Assembly: GCA_030248195.1 (NCBI GenBank)
Contig: JASAND010011319.1
Coordinates: 1 to 64,000, forward strand
Origin: Trissonchulus latispiculum
Lineage: Eukaryota > Nematoda > Enoplea > Enoplida > Ironidae
Direction: 5' to 3'
Length of the DNA: 64,000 nucleotides
The notes under the pieces were generated by a model. That model saw nothing but the letters and a program-made list of their open reading frames with translations, had not been told where the DNA came from and searched no databases. Position numbers and translations under genes: made by a program. This document shows, one piece after another, positions 12,632-23,880 of this stretch (its first letter is position 1; every line of letters begins with the position of its first letter).

Positions 12632-13863
12632 GGAGGGGGTCCATTTTTGGCCGATTTTTCGACCATCTCCGATTTTTCTTATTTTCACATATTTTGTTGT
12701 CCAATTGGTATATTTTAACAAGTTTTTGAAATGAAGGTCGGATCTCTTACGGTTAGCGAGTAATTTCACCTCAAAGTTGATGTCAGTATGTGTTAAAAAT
12801 AGGAAACTTAAAAAGTGGTGATTTTTTCCGTGCGCCAGAGAAATCTCGCCAACGACAAAACGGAGCACTTCAACGTCCATTTTATATCATAAATACGATC
12901 TCGAACGGTGATTTGTAGCAAATAGAATTCTAATTTAGGCCTTCAAAAATTTTAAATTAATTTTTTAAGTTTGCGAACAGCCAAATTTGACTGTTTTGCA
13001 ATGTTAAAACTGGGGGTCGGCAAGTTTGATGAAATATTCAGAACGCTGTAAGCCCTATTTAAAAATTCTACTTCCTACAAATCACAGCTTATGACAAGAC
13101 AATTCGAACGGTACCAATTGATCCTGGTTAGCTCTGTCCAATTTTGAGATCTCTCTGGCGCAGGAATTTCAATTTTTAACAAAATTTCGAAAATTCCCGT
13201 TTTTTGGCAAATAACATAGAGCTATGGCATCACAGACCTATGAAATGTCTGACTACCTATTTGCGCACCATTATTGACGAGTTTAGGTCAAGTTTGGGCA
13301 CAAATGGTGCAAGTTAGTGAACCCGGTTGGTCGCTGGGGTCAAATATGAGGGTCTGACAACCATAATCTCAAAAATAGAGATTTTTTAAATTTTTCAAAA
13401 TATGTTAAATTTTATATTAATCGAAAGCTCTCATTGTCGGGAACATTTTTTTTCTCGGACCATTGCCCGCAAATGCACCAAATTCAAGTTATCGACCGTT
13501 AAATAATTTTCGTGGTCAAGGCTTTCCAGCGCCGGTGCTACTCCCTAAAATCACTAAATAAAGTCATAAAGAAAAGTTTTCCCATTAAACGCTACCCAAC
13601 TTCTTTGTTTGCATCAGATAACAAACATACAACCGAATAAAGCTCCATTCTCAAGGAGATTCAGGAGAAAAGGGCCTTTATTCGCTGCGCCACTGCCGTT
13701 TTCACCTGTTTTCAAATTGCATGCAATTAATAGCCGGTTACTCGTTAAGTGCTGAACGAAACTACTCAAAATTGAAACTCGATATGCAGGACATATGTGA
13801 CAAAAGTTTGTGTGAAAATGGGCAAAATCCGTGACCATAAAATTTTTCATGGTGGACCCCCTC
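12632..13863 (+). mobile_element. 1.2-kb TTAA-flanked element, copy A (nested in the LTR element)
   Basis: Bounded by TTAA on both sides (12,628-12,631 and 13,864-13,867). Ends are GGAGGGGGTCCATTTTTGG and, inverted, GAGGGGGTCCACCATG: short imperfect G-rich terminal inverted repeats. It is co-linear along its length with copy B (35,538-36,761). TTAA target duplication is the hallmark of piggyBac-type transposition, but no transposase is encoded, so it would be a non-autonomous element. Short open frames inside it are not conserved. Confidence 0.8.
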
Positions 13864-14514
13864 TTAAGTTGACTGCAGTAGCTAAGCAATTGCCAGCTCA
13901 AGACCCGATTCGGGTAGATAAACATGTGATATATACTTTGGAAACTGGAGACTAATCTCAGTTTACCAATCACTCGGTTCGGGTAAACATTAGTTAAATC
14001 TATGATAGTCGAAGCCTGCGAAGAAGCTTCCTCATGTTATTGCAGCAGGCCACTGGAAATTGATCTGACTTCAACAGCTGATTGATGGCGACCGGCAGAA
14101 TGTTTCCGGAATTACCGTTAACCTATCTTACAGTTTAAATGAGCTACCCAGTTAGGGTAAACATGGCTAAGCAGCTTATAAATAATGTTTGCTGCCTCTG
14201 AGCCCAAAGAACGGTTACTAAATGTAGTGAACCGAAAATTTTGAACAAACTCATTTTACTGTGGAATAGAGTTAATCAGTTGTGCACTGGAGAAGTCAGA
14301 GCCTGAAGCCAGACTCCTTCCTTATGCTGTGCTATAAATTTGTCGCCTCGCCAGTAATGGAGTACCGCAGTCAATCATAATCAACGAAGAAATAGGCCAT
14401 TCCAAAGTGCGGATTCCTTGAGAAGAATTACCTCCTAAGCATATTGCCTTCCAGTACTACTGTGTCATCATTTTTACCTCGAGACTGGGGACCAGTCTCC
14501 CTTAAGGGGAGAGG

Positions 14515-14694
14515 TGTAACGATGACATTCACGTGGATTCAACAAAGAAGTCTTGAGTGCTACAGAATATTACTATTGTAATATGCAAATGAGTTTATGC
14601 AAATTAGTTGTGTATATAAGCTGTTGCATTGTTGTGATTGTTGTCAGTGTTTCTAGTAAAGTCCTTTTAGTTCACTGTACCGACTCGGTTTACT
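14515..14694 (+). repeat. 3' LTR (180 bp)
   Basis: Same length as the 5' LTR with scattered substitutions (for example GATGACATT against GATGCCATT). Octamers lie at 14,583-14,590 and 14,597-14,604, and the TATA box at 14,613-14,620. Confidence 0.85.
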
Positions 14695-15367
14695 AAAGTA
14701 CGCTCTGAAAGCGTGACTCCCGACAAGCGAATTTCTGGAAGTTTAGAAGATTGCAAAGGTTCGGAAGAGTGTGTGCATGTCAAATTCCACTCGTCCAATT
14801 GCCCTAACCAACTACGAAACAAAAGGAGCAAAAATTAAATAGTGATACGAGTTTACTCTCAATTTAGCAAATTAACTACAAAAACTAATAAGATTCAATT
14901 TGAATTAAAGCACATGCACCAGAATATAATTTACAATGAAAAAAGGAAAGGCAAACAACAAACCGTACCCAAAAATCCAAAATAATAGCAATTGGCACCC
15001 AGAATCAATGGGGCGTAAAGTATAATATAACGGGGGACCGACCGGCTGTGACAGGTACTTTCTCCCAACTGAATAGTGCGCGCTCAATTTTGAAAGAGAG
15101 TGACAAATTAGCTAGTCCGGCCTTGGACCGTACACAAGAGTAACAATTTAGTTTGAATGTTCATAAACTTAGCATTACATTTTGAATAGTTTTAAGTCAG
15201 ATATGTCGAAAGTGAGTGAAAGAATTCCACATATCTTAGTGCTGCTCCCTTCCATGCCATGCCATAAAAACAAAATAACCAAATTGAAAAACTCTGTTCT
15301 GGATATTTTCAGCTACAACGTGTTATGCTGGCATAGCGACAAATTACACACACACACAAATATATAG

Positions 15368-15398
<31 letters not shown>

Positions 15399-15442
15399 GA
15401 TATATATATAAGTATATAAATAGAAATAATTAATAATAGATA
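14695..15442. other. Intergenic with a (TA)n tract at 15,360-15,415
   Basis: No gene recognised. The CACACACA/TATATA tract at about 15,350-15,415 directly precedes the inverted-repeat element. Confidence 0.5.
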
Positions 15443-16725
15443 TAAGAACTGCTGCATTTGCAGAACTTCGTCTACACCGCCTACAACTCTCACAGCAGCT
15501 TGACAAAGTTGATGCATTCTGCCGAATCTTGACTTTTCGGGGTCTGCAACTTAAATAAAGGTTCGAACCGCAAATTTTCTCTGGCTTAAACTGTAAACAA
15601 TGACACCTATAAGTTGCCAGTAGATCAGCAATTTTCATTTGGGAAAATGGGGCCTCACAGGCACCCGAACACATGTTCCACGGACAACTGATCTGTGCAT
15701 AGTGCACAGTTAAGTTCCTATAACAAAGTCTGGCGCAGTCAGAATCAGGTTAAATTTGGTATTTATATGGGCCACACATGGGGTACATATCGTTTGAGCT
15801 TTCTAGCGATCATACTCCGCAGTTTGCAGCGATCGAATCTTCGCGTAAGCCTCCATGCTCAGAAGGCGCATTTCCACATTTTTTGACCTGGCAACCTTAT
15901 TATGCCATAGTACCTCGCAATTTTTATAAATATTATTTATCTATATGCTACCAACGTCCATGCAAAAAATGAGACAATCCCAGACCCAAGTTTGAGATAT
16001 GACCATTCAAAGTTCGAAAAATCGCCGTTTCTGAGCCAAAACAGCGATTATGGCAGCTTTGACTCGCCATAGCCGACTAATGAAAAAATATATCGGCGTA
16101 ATATTTTGCAGACATAGCCTAGATACCCTTGACAATGTTTCGGACAAGTTTCAGTTAAATCGGAGAAATTTGATTTTTTCGATTTTTCAACCCCCCAAAA
16201 TGGACCGAAAAATGGAAAAAAACAAATTTTTTGACTGGCAAGACTCTGTCATAGGAGTTTAACTGTGCACTATGCACAGATCAGTTGTCCGTGGAACATG
16301 TGTTCGGGTGCCTTTGAGGCACCATTTTCCCAAATCAAAATTGCTGATCTACTGGCAACTGATAGGTGCCTACATGGTTTACAGTTTAAGCCAAAGAAAA
16401 TTTGTGGCTCGAATCTTTATTGTAGGGATTTGCAGAAAAAACTTAAAAAAGTGACATTTGGTTATCTTCAAGATAGCCATGTTTGATATAATAACTTTTG
16501 CCACAGGAAAAACAGAAAGATGAAATTGGGACGATTCATTGAATTAACTTAGTCCTTGGCCCAGGTTTCGGTATGAGCCAATTCAGAAGCCCATAGCGCA
16601 TGCTTAATAATTTTGAAATTGCAGACCCCGAAAAGTCAATATTCGGCAGAATGCATCAACTTTGACAAGCTGCTGTGAGAGTTGTAGGCGGTGTAGAAGA
16701 AAACGGCTAATGCAGAAGTTCTTAG
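15443..16725. mobile_element. Inverted-repeat (foldback-type) element
   Basis: The left arm (about 15,443-15,715) recurs inverted at about 16,258-16,725: both carry AAGAACT near the outer end, ACACCGCCTACAACTCTCA, GCATTCTGCCGAAT, and at the inner end the string TGTGCACTATGCACAGATCA. The right arm has about 190 extra bases (16,434-16,620) absent from the left. The loop (15,716-16,257) is unique in the window. The same short peptide frame (MHYAQISCPWNMCSG) appears on both strands because of the symmetry and is not a gene. Confidence 0.8.
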
Positions 16726-17115
16726 AATGTCTCCTAGTATTATATATGTGAGAACAAGCGAAATCTGAAAACATCAATTTTGGGGCTCAATCAAGGCAAC
16801 CTACGAGAGGTCGAATCTCTCAGAAATCCTGTCATATATAACGTCAGTTAGGGCGGAGTCAGTTTTTCCAAAATAAACAGTCATTGGTCTCTCCCATTTA
16901 CAAACTCACATAACATTGATACCAAACCAAGACATGATTTTTGAGATAGAAATCCAACTGTGACAAACATGAACGTTTAAAGTATCAAACATTGAAAATT
17001 ACTGTATGAGCTGTTCATAGACACGTAGACAGAAAACTGTTGGAAATTATAGGCTCAATTATTATGGCAAATTAATTGCGATGGTTGGATTGGGTTTCTG
17101 TCTGGGTGTGTGTGT

Positions 17116-17187
17116 GCCTGGGTGGCTCAATCGGTAGAGCGTTGGCCTAGTTAGCCAAAGGTTGTGAGTTTGATCCCTACCTCAGGC
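17116..17187 (+). tRNA. tRNA-Thr(AGT)-like sequence, probably a tRNA pseudogene or SINE head
   Basis: It folds as a 72-nt cloverleaf: acceptor GCCTGGG/CTCAGGC, D arm GCTC/GAGC, anticodon stem TTGGC/GCCAA with loop CTAGTTA (anticodon AGT). The T arm is poor (GTGAG/CCTAC with one mismatch and a GU, and loop TTTGATC instead of TTC..). A T5 run 5-6 nt downstream (17,193-17,197) could terminate Pol III. The first 29 bases recur exactly at 17,392-17,420 without the rest, which points to a repeat family. Confidence 0.4.
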
Positions 17188-17391
17188 CCGAATTTTTCGG
17201 GTCGGAGGTGCTGTAGTGACATCCTTCTTTCTTTCGTTTATTATCGTTTATTCTTCTACAACCATCGTGCACCACCTGTCAGTTTGAGTTTGTCTCGCGG
17301 GGTGTGTGTCTTTGGTAGGGCTATATGCCTATTTCAAAAATGTCTCACTGCAGTTTGGGAACGAATTCAAACTTAAGCTTGGTTCGATTAT

Positions 17392-17420
17392 GCCTGGGTG
17401 GCTCAATCGGTAGAGCGTTG
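17392..17420 (+). repeat. 5' half of the same tRNA-like sequence
   Basis: Identical to 17,116-17,144 (A-box half), then diverges completely. It marks this tRNA-like unit as dispersed or rearranged. Confidence 0.6.
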
Positions 17421-17993
17421 AGCAGGCTTGCGGCTGAATGTCTGTGCGCTTTGTGACTTTTATATCAGCTGGATAGTGAGGGAGCAAGTGGCCGCAGAAT
17501 ATGATAATAAATGATAATAAAAATAGGAAAATAGTGATTTCGGCAAAATTTTCACTCTGCGGCAAGTTTTCTGAGAGTACTATTAATGGTGATAGAAAAT
17601 TGCTGCAAATAAATTCGAAAAGAGGCACAGAGCGCAATGTGTGCAGGTAATGTACAGGCTATACATATGTATAGCAGTAGCTCTTGTCAAGCTTAGAGAG
17701 TTAAACTTTTTGCATTGTAAAGTCCTGTTTCTCATGATACAAAACGGCTATATTTTTCCAAAATTTTGACTTTGCCAAAAATTGCAGAATGTCTGTCACT
17801 CACCGAAATTAGACTGGAGGGGTTTATGTAGACTCTACCATATGTACAAAATCTTGTGTATTGTGGTTGCAATGTATCTTTTACACAATTTACGCAGTTG
17901 CGAATTATTTCAGCTACAATCTTTTTTGCACAATGTCAATGTCAATTGTCAATGTCAATTTTGTCAATGTCTTGTCTTGTCTTGCATTCTTTT

Positions 17994-18110
17994 CCCAACT
18001 TTGGCAAGCTGCCACTTTAGAAAGCAGCAATCGGGCTAACTAATAAAGGGTCCATGGGTATTTTTGTGTAAAACACATCCACTAAGTGGCAACCCAGCAG
18101 CTTGCATAGT
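17994..18110. repeat. Dispersed repeat shared with 32,190-32,310
   Basis: Shared landmarks in order: TTTCCCAACTTTG, AGCAATCGGG, TCCATGGGTATTT/CCCGGAGTATTT and CTAAGTGGCAACSC. Class unknown. 17,440-17,990 and 18,110-18,600 show nothing else nameable. Confidence 0.55.
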
Positions 18111-18599
18111 AAATGCTACACAGTTGCTGGAAGAAATTGGTCATGTTTTTGCAAAAACAACATTTTTTATGATAGCAGCGTACAGGATAGCAGTTGGAAG
18201 ATTATCATGCCTCGGATAATCGGCCTCGACGAGACTTTCAAATCGACATCCTTTGTTTAATTTTGCAGCTTGCATACATCAAGAAATCCTGGATTATTTG
18301 ATGTCCGCAAAAATGACAAGTTTTCAATGCCCAAATAAAAAACTCGGCTGTATCTCACACTAGAAAAGAGCTAGAAACTTGCTTCCAAAAGCAAAAATGT
18401 AGAGCGCAACGGGATCTTTCAAATGTGTATAGTCATAACTATGCAACTGCCGCTCAACTGTCAGAAATTAGCAAAAACTGTCCTGATCGGAAATTTTGAA
18501 ATTTTGAAGCGGGATTATGCTGAGGGTATTAGAACACCAAATGAACTTATTTTGGAAAGTTTCATCAAATTTCATTTTGGTTTGAGCCTTCAACCAACA

Positions 18600-21500
18600 A
18601 TATGTGCCCAAAAGGAATCACCACCGTAACACCTCCCGACCAGTTATTGATTTGGAGGCAGGAAAGGACCATGATGCAGATGTCTGGGGGCTTCACAATC
18701 TGGGGGTTAATGCGTGGCCTGGGGCAGAGGAGTGAGGAGAGACGTTTCGTTCATTTGACATAAGCTAACGGCATGTCGTAGTTACCATGGAAGTTATGTA
18801 GAAATTTTAAGCTATCTTTAGGAAATGCTTTATTAACCGAAGTTTTGGTGCGTCTATCAAACCATTTCGAGTACACCATTATGGCCGAGTTTCCGCAGAC
18901 TAGACATATGAAAACCTAGCCAGCTCAATCTTTTTCCACGACGATTTCAGTATAGCTTCGTACTAGGAGACCTTTACCTTTAAAGATTTAAAATCTTCGT
19001 AGGTGCTCTAGTGTCCTCTTATGTAAAACGTTTTAAATATAATACTAACTAACTGATTGCTACAAACCACGTGCTGTAATAGGGCGCGACACTTTGGCTG
19101 GGGTTGCAGCTACGTTGGTTCTGCAGAATCTCACTATAATGGCGTACTCAAAATCTTTTGACAGAGGTACATACTCGATGATTTAGTTCCAGAGGGTTGT
19201 AGTACAAACAAGGGTACAAAAAATATATGTTGGCTTATTCCATATAGGGAGAGTAAAACGTGCTCTGAACAATGCCCTTTGATTTCCTACCTCCAGAAAT
19301 TGACCGCATCTGTATGGTGCTTTAACCCTTCGCTGTACTGGCATGACCACAGAATCTTTACTAAAGCACAGAAAGTAGGATTTTGCTAACCAAATGTTGG
19401 TTCTGGTCGAAGGTTTCCAGATCGCGATTGATGTGGTTTGGCAATGTTTTGTTCTCACTGTTTTTGTCTAGCTTCAGTTAAACCTGAAACGTTTTCGCTA
19501 ACAAAAACTAACTAACTTCAGGAACTGCATGTTTCCCATTTACAACATTTGGCTTTTCAAACGCCGGAATGCAACTATTGATTGATTGATTGATTAATTG
19601 ATTGATTGATTGATTGAGATAGATGAAACTGTATTAAGCATTTGTTTCTTTTTGTGTACAAAAAATATTTTATCCTTATGTTTTATTCAAAACTCGGGCC
19701 CACATCGAAATTGCAAGTTAGTAATACAAGTGCATCGGTAGTTGTCGTAAGGAACAGGACTACGTATGTAGATGTTTCCAATTTTTTTAGTTGGTCTAGC
19801 AGATCTGTGAAAGTTTAGTTCAACTTCGCCGTAGTATTCATCATTATCATGCTTTTTATCTCTGTCATATGATTCTATAAAAAGCGGACTGTCTAAATCC
19901 GCTGGATATTTCTTCCACTTCGCTTCATCGCCAAATTCAATTTTATGTACCACTGCATAGTGAATAATTTGGATTGCTTCTGGGCCGCGAACTCCAGGTA
20001 GGATGCTTAAAGCATAAAGTTTTGCAGTATTTGCAGTATCTGTTAACTGTTAAGTGCATTAACACTGCATTTACATTAATGCAGTCAAACACAGCAAATG
20101 CAGTCAAGCAAGCATTTACAGAGCAAATGCAGTCAAACATAGTCTAGCATTTGGTAATATATCCAAAGTATGCTTAGTATGTATAACGTATGGTGGCATG
20201 TATGCACTGTCAATGTAGTGTACTAATGTACGTGGACAATGTCTCAGGTGTTTAGCTTCATGGTTCACGAACGTTGGCTGGCCAACAACCCGTGCCTAAT
20301 GGATAGCCGACTGCAGTAGAAATATTGTCATTGGTTTGAAAATGGGGCAAGCCAAGCCCAATTAAACCAGGAAGCGTTTGGCCAATTCCAACACCACCCT
20401 ACAGAATGTTGCAGTACTTTCCTGCATCTTCCCTTACTGTAATTGGAAACAGCATTAAAGTGTGGGCATGCAAAGTAAATTCAATATTAAGGAAATGGGG
20501 CTAAGGGAAGCGTGATAAGGCAGAGTAAACGCATGCTGCCGACCAGAAATGTTCAGGAGGCAAAATTGGGGAGAGGAGATGTGAGCCGGTTGCCTGGAAA
20601 GTATGACGTTTCCGTTTTTGCCCAAAACACCTTAAAAACCGGTTTGTAGGTGGTGTGCGACTGGCGCTACTGTTACCAGACAGCTTAGACATAAATTTTT
20701 AGAAAACGTTTAATTTCAGAGACTACAGAATTTTGACTTTGAAATTTCTATGGTTCAGATTATACTTGGTTGGTAAAGCTGGCTGGAAGGGCTAAAGTAC
20801 ACCCCTTAGGAACAATTTTAACGATAATTCAAAACCAAAACAGTAACAAATGCTTAAAGAAAGAGGACTTTAAAACTTAAGTACAAGGAAAGCATTAACG
20901 CTAACAAGGCAGAAAAACTAACGGTGGAAGAATTTGTTTTGGAGCAAACGTTGAATATGGTGCGTCCCAGTCAAATTCCCAATCCGTTTGTTTGTCCCTG
21001 GACTTTTCAAAAATTCTAACTCCGAGTTCGCATCCAAGAGGAGTGACCCATTCATAAGCGTCACAGCATGCATATCCGTAAGTTTTGTTGGTAGGAGGTA
21101 TAGTCATATTAACATACACAGCTCTAATCCAAATGTAGTGTGGACGTGGCGCCTCTAAATTAAATAAATAAATAATTAATAATAAAAGTAATATAATCTT
21201 CAAAAAAGTAATATAAAACTGCAATTAATGCTATTACGCCAACGAAGGTACTAGGTTGCATTGTTGCATTGTTGCATTGGCTTGTAAACTGAATACCTTT
21301 TATTGTCATTTGACTACTGCTCACGTTGTTCATCTCTATGCTTGGGATGGTAAGCCTGGACGAGCTTCTGCAGTACAGCTTTGAGCAAAGACAAGTTACT
21401 ATGTATTGAGTAAACTGGTTCACTCATCACTACATTATTTTGCATGAGATTGAACAAGTTTTCCTTTGCTCCATGTTTATCAGTGGTAGAGCTTGTATTT

Positions 21501-22680
21501 AGCCTAGGCTGGGAGTGCTTGTACATTTCAAAACTTCCTGTTAACCTGTTTTTGCAAATTACTTACTTTTAGATTCCTCTTTGAACAAAGGGGGTGCACA
21601 AGGAATCGAAAACTTATTTGAGACGGCATAATACATTATGACAGATAAAGCTACCAATTGCACATTCAGCATAAGAAATGCAGCATAAACACAAAACGAC
21701 CACATGCCTTCATCGAAGTTATGATGAAAGGTGGATAAAGATAATGAAGCTTATCTGTAAGTGTTTTTTCTGTCTTTAATAACTCATTTTCTTAATATAA
21801 TTATCTACTCTTAACACAGCTAATCCCGAAGCAACTACGTACTTGTAAATTCGTGGGGACGATTCAAAAATTAGTCCGAGCATTAAGGAGCAATAAATGT
21901 TTTATGGACCATTTAACGCTTGCAATTGGAAAACGTTTTCCATTGCAGGGAATAGAAAATGATTTCTGTTTACAGCAAAACAGTTACCTGCTTACAATGT
22001 GCTGAATATTAGTAACACCTTCAGTACATAGCTGGAGTACTGTACATTAAAAAAGTCTAAGTATATGCAAACAATAGACAAAAGTAATACAAAGTAGGGC
22101 AAGCATAGACAAAAGTAATAAAGAGTAGGGCAGAGCAGTGGGAGCGAGGACTAATTGGTATCCAGGCAGTAATTATGGTCTATGAGCCGCAACATTGAGT
22201 TTATTCTACTGGGTATGTTACAACGCTGAACTGCATTAATAGGTGGCATGCGTGCTGACTGAAACTTTCAGGCTAAATGGCCCAAAACTCTGATATTTAG
22301 GCGGAACGCGTGATCCTGGAATTTTTCGATGAAACGCGTGTCGTCTAAAATGGTTGTAGCACGCGACACATGAATGATGATTTGAAACATTTGACCGTAG
22401 TATATTACTTAACCCGTTTCTGCCAGAATTTTAAAGTTTGAGATAGCTTGGATAAAATGGCGCCACATCGTTTAGTTCAAAAACAACAGTTCAAATTACT
22501 TGAGTCTTATCAGTTTGGAGATTAGACTCGAACCGACAACAGATCATCTAGTGAAGATTTCATAATTTTCAAAGTTTGCGGCTACTCTGAAACAAGAAGC
22601 ATTTGTGATCTTCCAATTTGTGAGTGCATAGCTTGTGTCCTTAGTATATGCGCTGAGTTCTAACTCGGTGACATTTTCCA
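18600..22680. repeat. Segmental duplication, copy 2
   Basis: Co-linear with 26,050-31,160, including noncoding parts: TTATTGATT..GGA near 18,641/26,109, GATGCAGATGT at 18,673/26,138, GAGAGACG/GAGAGACT, the ATTGATTGATTG tract near 19,576-19,617 (shorter near 26,665), both gene introns, and the AACATTTGACCGTAG block at 22,387/30,908. At 19,634-19,640 it shows the empty site TATTAAGCATT that is filled by a 1.2-kb element in copy 3. Confidence 0.8.
19687..21705 (-). CDS. Predicted secreted cysteine-containing protein, tandem paralog 2 (3 exons)
   Basis: Model: complement of join(19687..20005, 20923..21154, 21567..21705), 229 residues. Exon A begins MWSFCVYAAFLMLNVQLVAL, a signal-peptide-like stretch, and ends at A|GTAAGT (phase 1). 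Exon B follows TTTAG and ends CCACC|GTTAGT (phase 2). Exon C follows CTTTAAG and ends in ..CRCGPEF-like FRCGPEF. Over exon B only about 7 of 76 residues differ from paralog 1, and all seven cysteines outside the leader are kept (one in exon A, three in B, three in C). Introns (412 and 917 bp) differ strongly in length from paralog 1. The acceptor of exon C is AAG rather than CAG, acceptable but weak. There is no in-frame stop or frameshift in the model. Function not recognised; secretion is inferred from the leader. Confidence 0.7.
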
Positions 22681-23551
22681 AAAAGAAACAGAAAAGCTTC
22701 CTAAAGTCCTATTTAAAAATTAAAAAAATGAACTTACGAAATCAGAACAAAGCGTAACAAAGTCACAACTGTAAAGCAAAAAACCACTATCTCTGTTAGT
22801 AGTTGTGACGTCGTTACCGCATCGGATGTTTCTTTTTCTTTTGATTCCTTTCATAATTATTTGCGACAGACTTTCAGTAACAACTTTCAATTCTGTTAAA
22901 TGGAAACTCGACTATTAAGTTTTCGCTGATATCAGGAAGGAAGCTCACTAAAAGGATAGTCATGTGTAACATTATCGGCGTACTATCATATTATTTAAAC
23001 TTGTAAACTTGTAAATTACATGGAAGAATTAGCTCAACGTAAGTGACTAAGCTTTAGATATTACAATTTATCACAAGCGTGAAATATGAAGGAATGGCAT
23101 AACTGGGGTTGTGCTCATGCCATGACACGACATCCAGCTCGATTTCGTGTCGACATATGGTACTGCCCTTAGCCGTCCCCGCCAAAAAATGAATGTCGCT
23201 GCCTAAACCATGCCCGAAATGAATAACTAAGTAGCCTAAACAGACCAGGACCGCAGGGTAACTTGCTGAACACGGCCTGGGTTTTCGATGTTAATAAGTC
23301 CGATTCGAGCATTTATCCTTTGAAATGAGGCAAAGCCACAAATAACTTATAGATCTGAACGATGGTAGGCCGTTTTATCATGCTTATATCTCTTTTAGAG
23401 GGAGGATTGGCAGCCAGCGAATGATAAACTTTAAATCCCTGCCTTAGAATATGTATGTTAACACATACTATACCCTATACGTCATATAATAAATTGTAAG
23501 GGAAGCAGGCATAGTAAAGATTGATAAGCCTGATATGAGAGGTCAACTGAG

Positions 23552-23880
23552 GGTCCTGTGGTGCAGTAGTTAGCTTGCCTGTCCAGGGATCAGAAGAGCC
23601 GTAGTTCGAACCCGGCAGAAACCAATTCTTTGCTTCCAATCATGAACGAAAGGCTGAACCTCTCTCCTCCCTACTATCTCCAAGGTCCTGGTTTCGTAGG
23701 TACAAGCATGCCTGAGGCCTCCCGTCTTGGGCTTGTATTCGGTTTTTTGGTCCACCAGCCATGGTAGAAGCGCCATAAAATGAGTAAAGTAAAGCATGTA
23801 ATTAGGTCTGCTATTTCCAGCTCTCACAAAAATCTGAACCGTGTCACAATCTGTGCTCGAGCCGTTGGATGCCATGCTTA
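23552..23880 (+). repeat. tRNA-derived SINE (different head)
   Basis: Head at 23,552-23,625 has an A box (TGGTGCAGTAGTTAGC) and a B box (GTAGTTCGAACCC) at tRNA spacing and resembles a class I tRNA. The body continues through about 23,880 with a stretch of higher GC content. The 106-codon minus-strand frame over it is not taken as a gene. 22,680-23,550 holds nothing recognised. Confidence 0.55.

Larger units (their letters stand above)
11802..14694 (+). mobile_element. Non-autonomous LTR retrotransposon with tRNA-Gln primer site
   Basis: Two 180-bp direct repeats (11,802-11,981 and 14,515-14,694) begin TGTAACGATG and end TACT. The element is flanked by the 4-bp duplication AAAG on both sides (11,798-11,801 and 14,695-14,698). 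Directly after the left LTR is TGGAGGTTCCACCGAG (11,981-11,996), complementary to the 3' end of animal tRNA-Gln including CCA. Directly before the right LTR is the polypurine tract AAGGGGAGAGG (14,504-14,514). The internal part has no gag or pol; it consists largely of ~186-bp tandem units and is interrupted by a 1.2-kb TTAA-flanked element. This fits a TRIM/LARD-type passenger that depends on enzymes from another element. Orientation follows from the PBS and PPT positions. Confidence 0.85.

Noticed and set aside
12292..12729. 145-codon frame in the LTR element as a gene
   Set aside because: It spans tandem units whose sister units are not open in the same frame, and it runs into the inserted TTAA element.
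11982..14514. CRISPR-like spacing of ACCCGATTCGGGT repeats
   Set aside because: The whole ~186-bp unit is repeated, not a short repeat with unique spacers, and it lies within an LTR element of a eukaryote.
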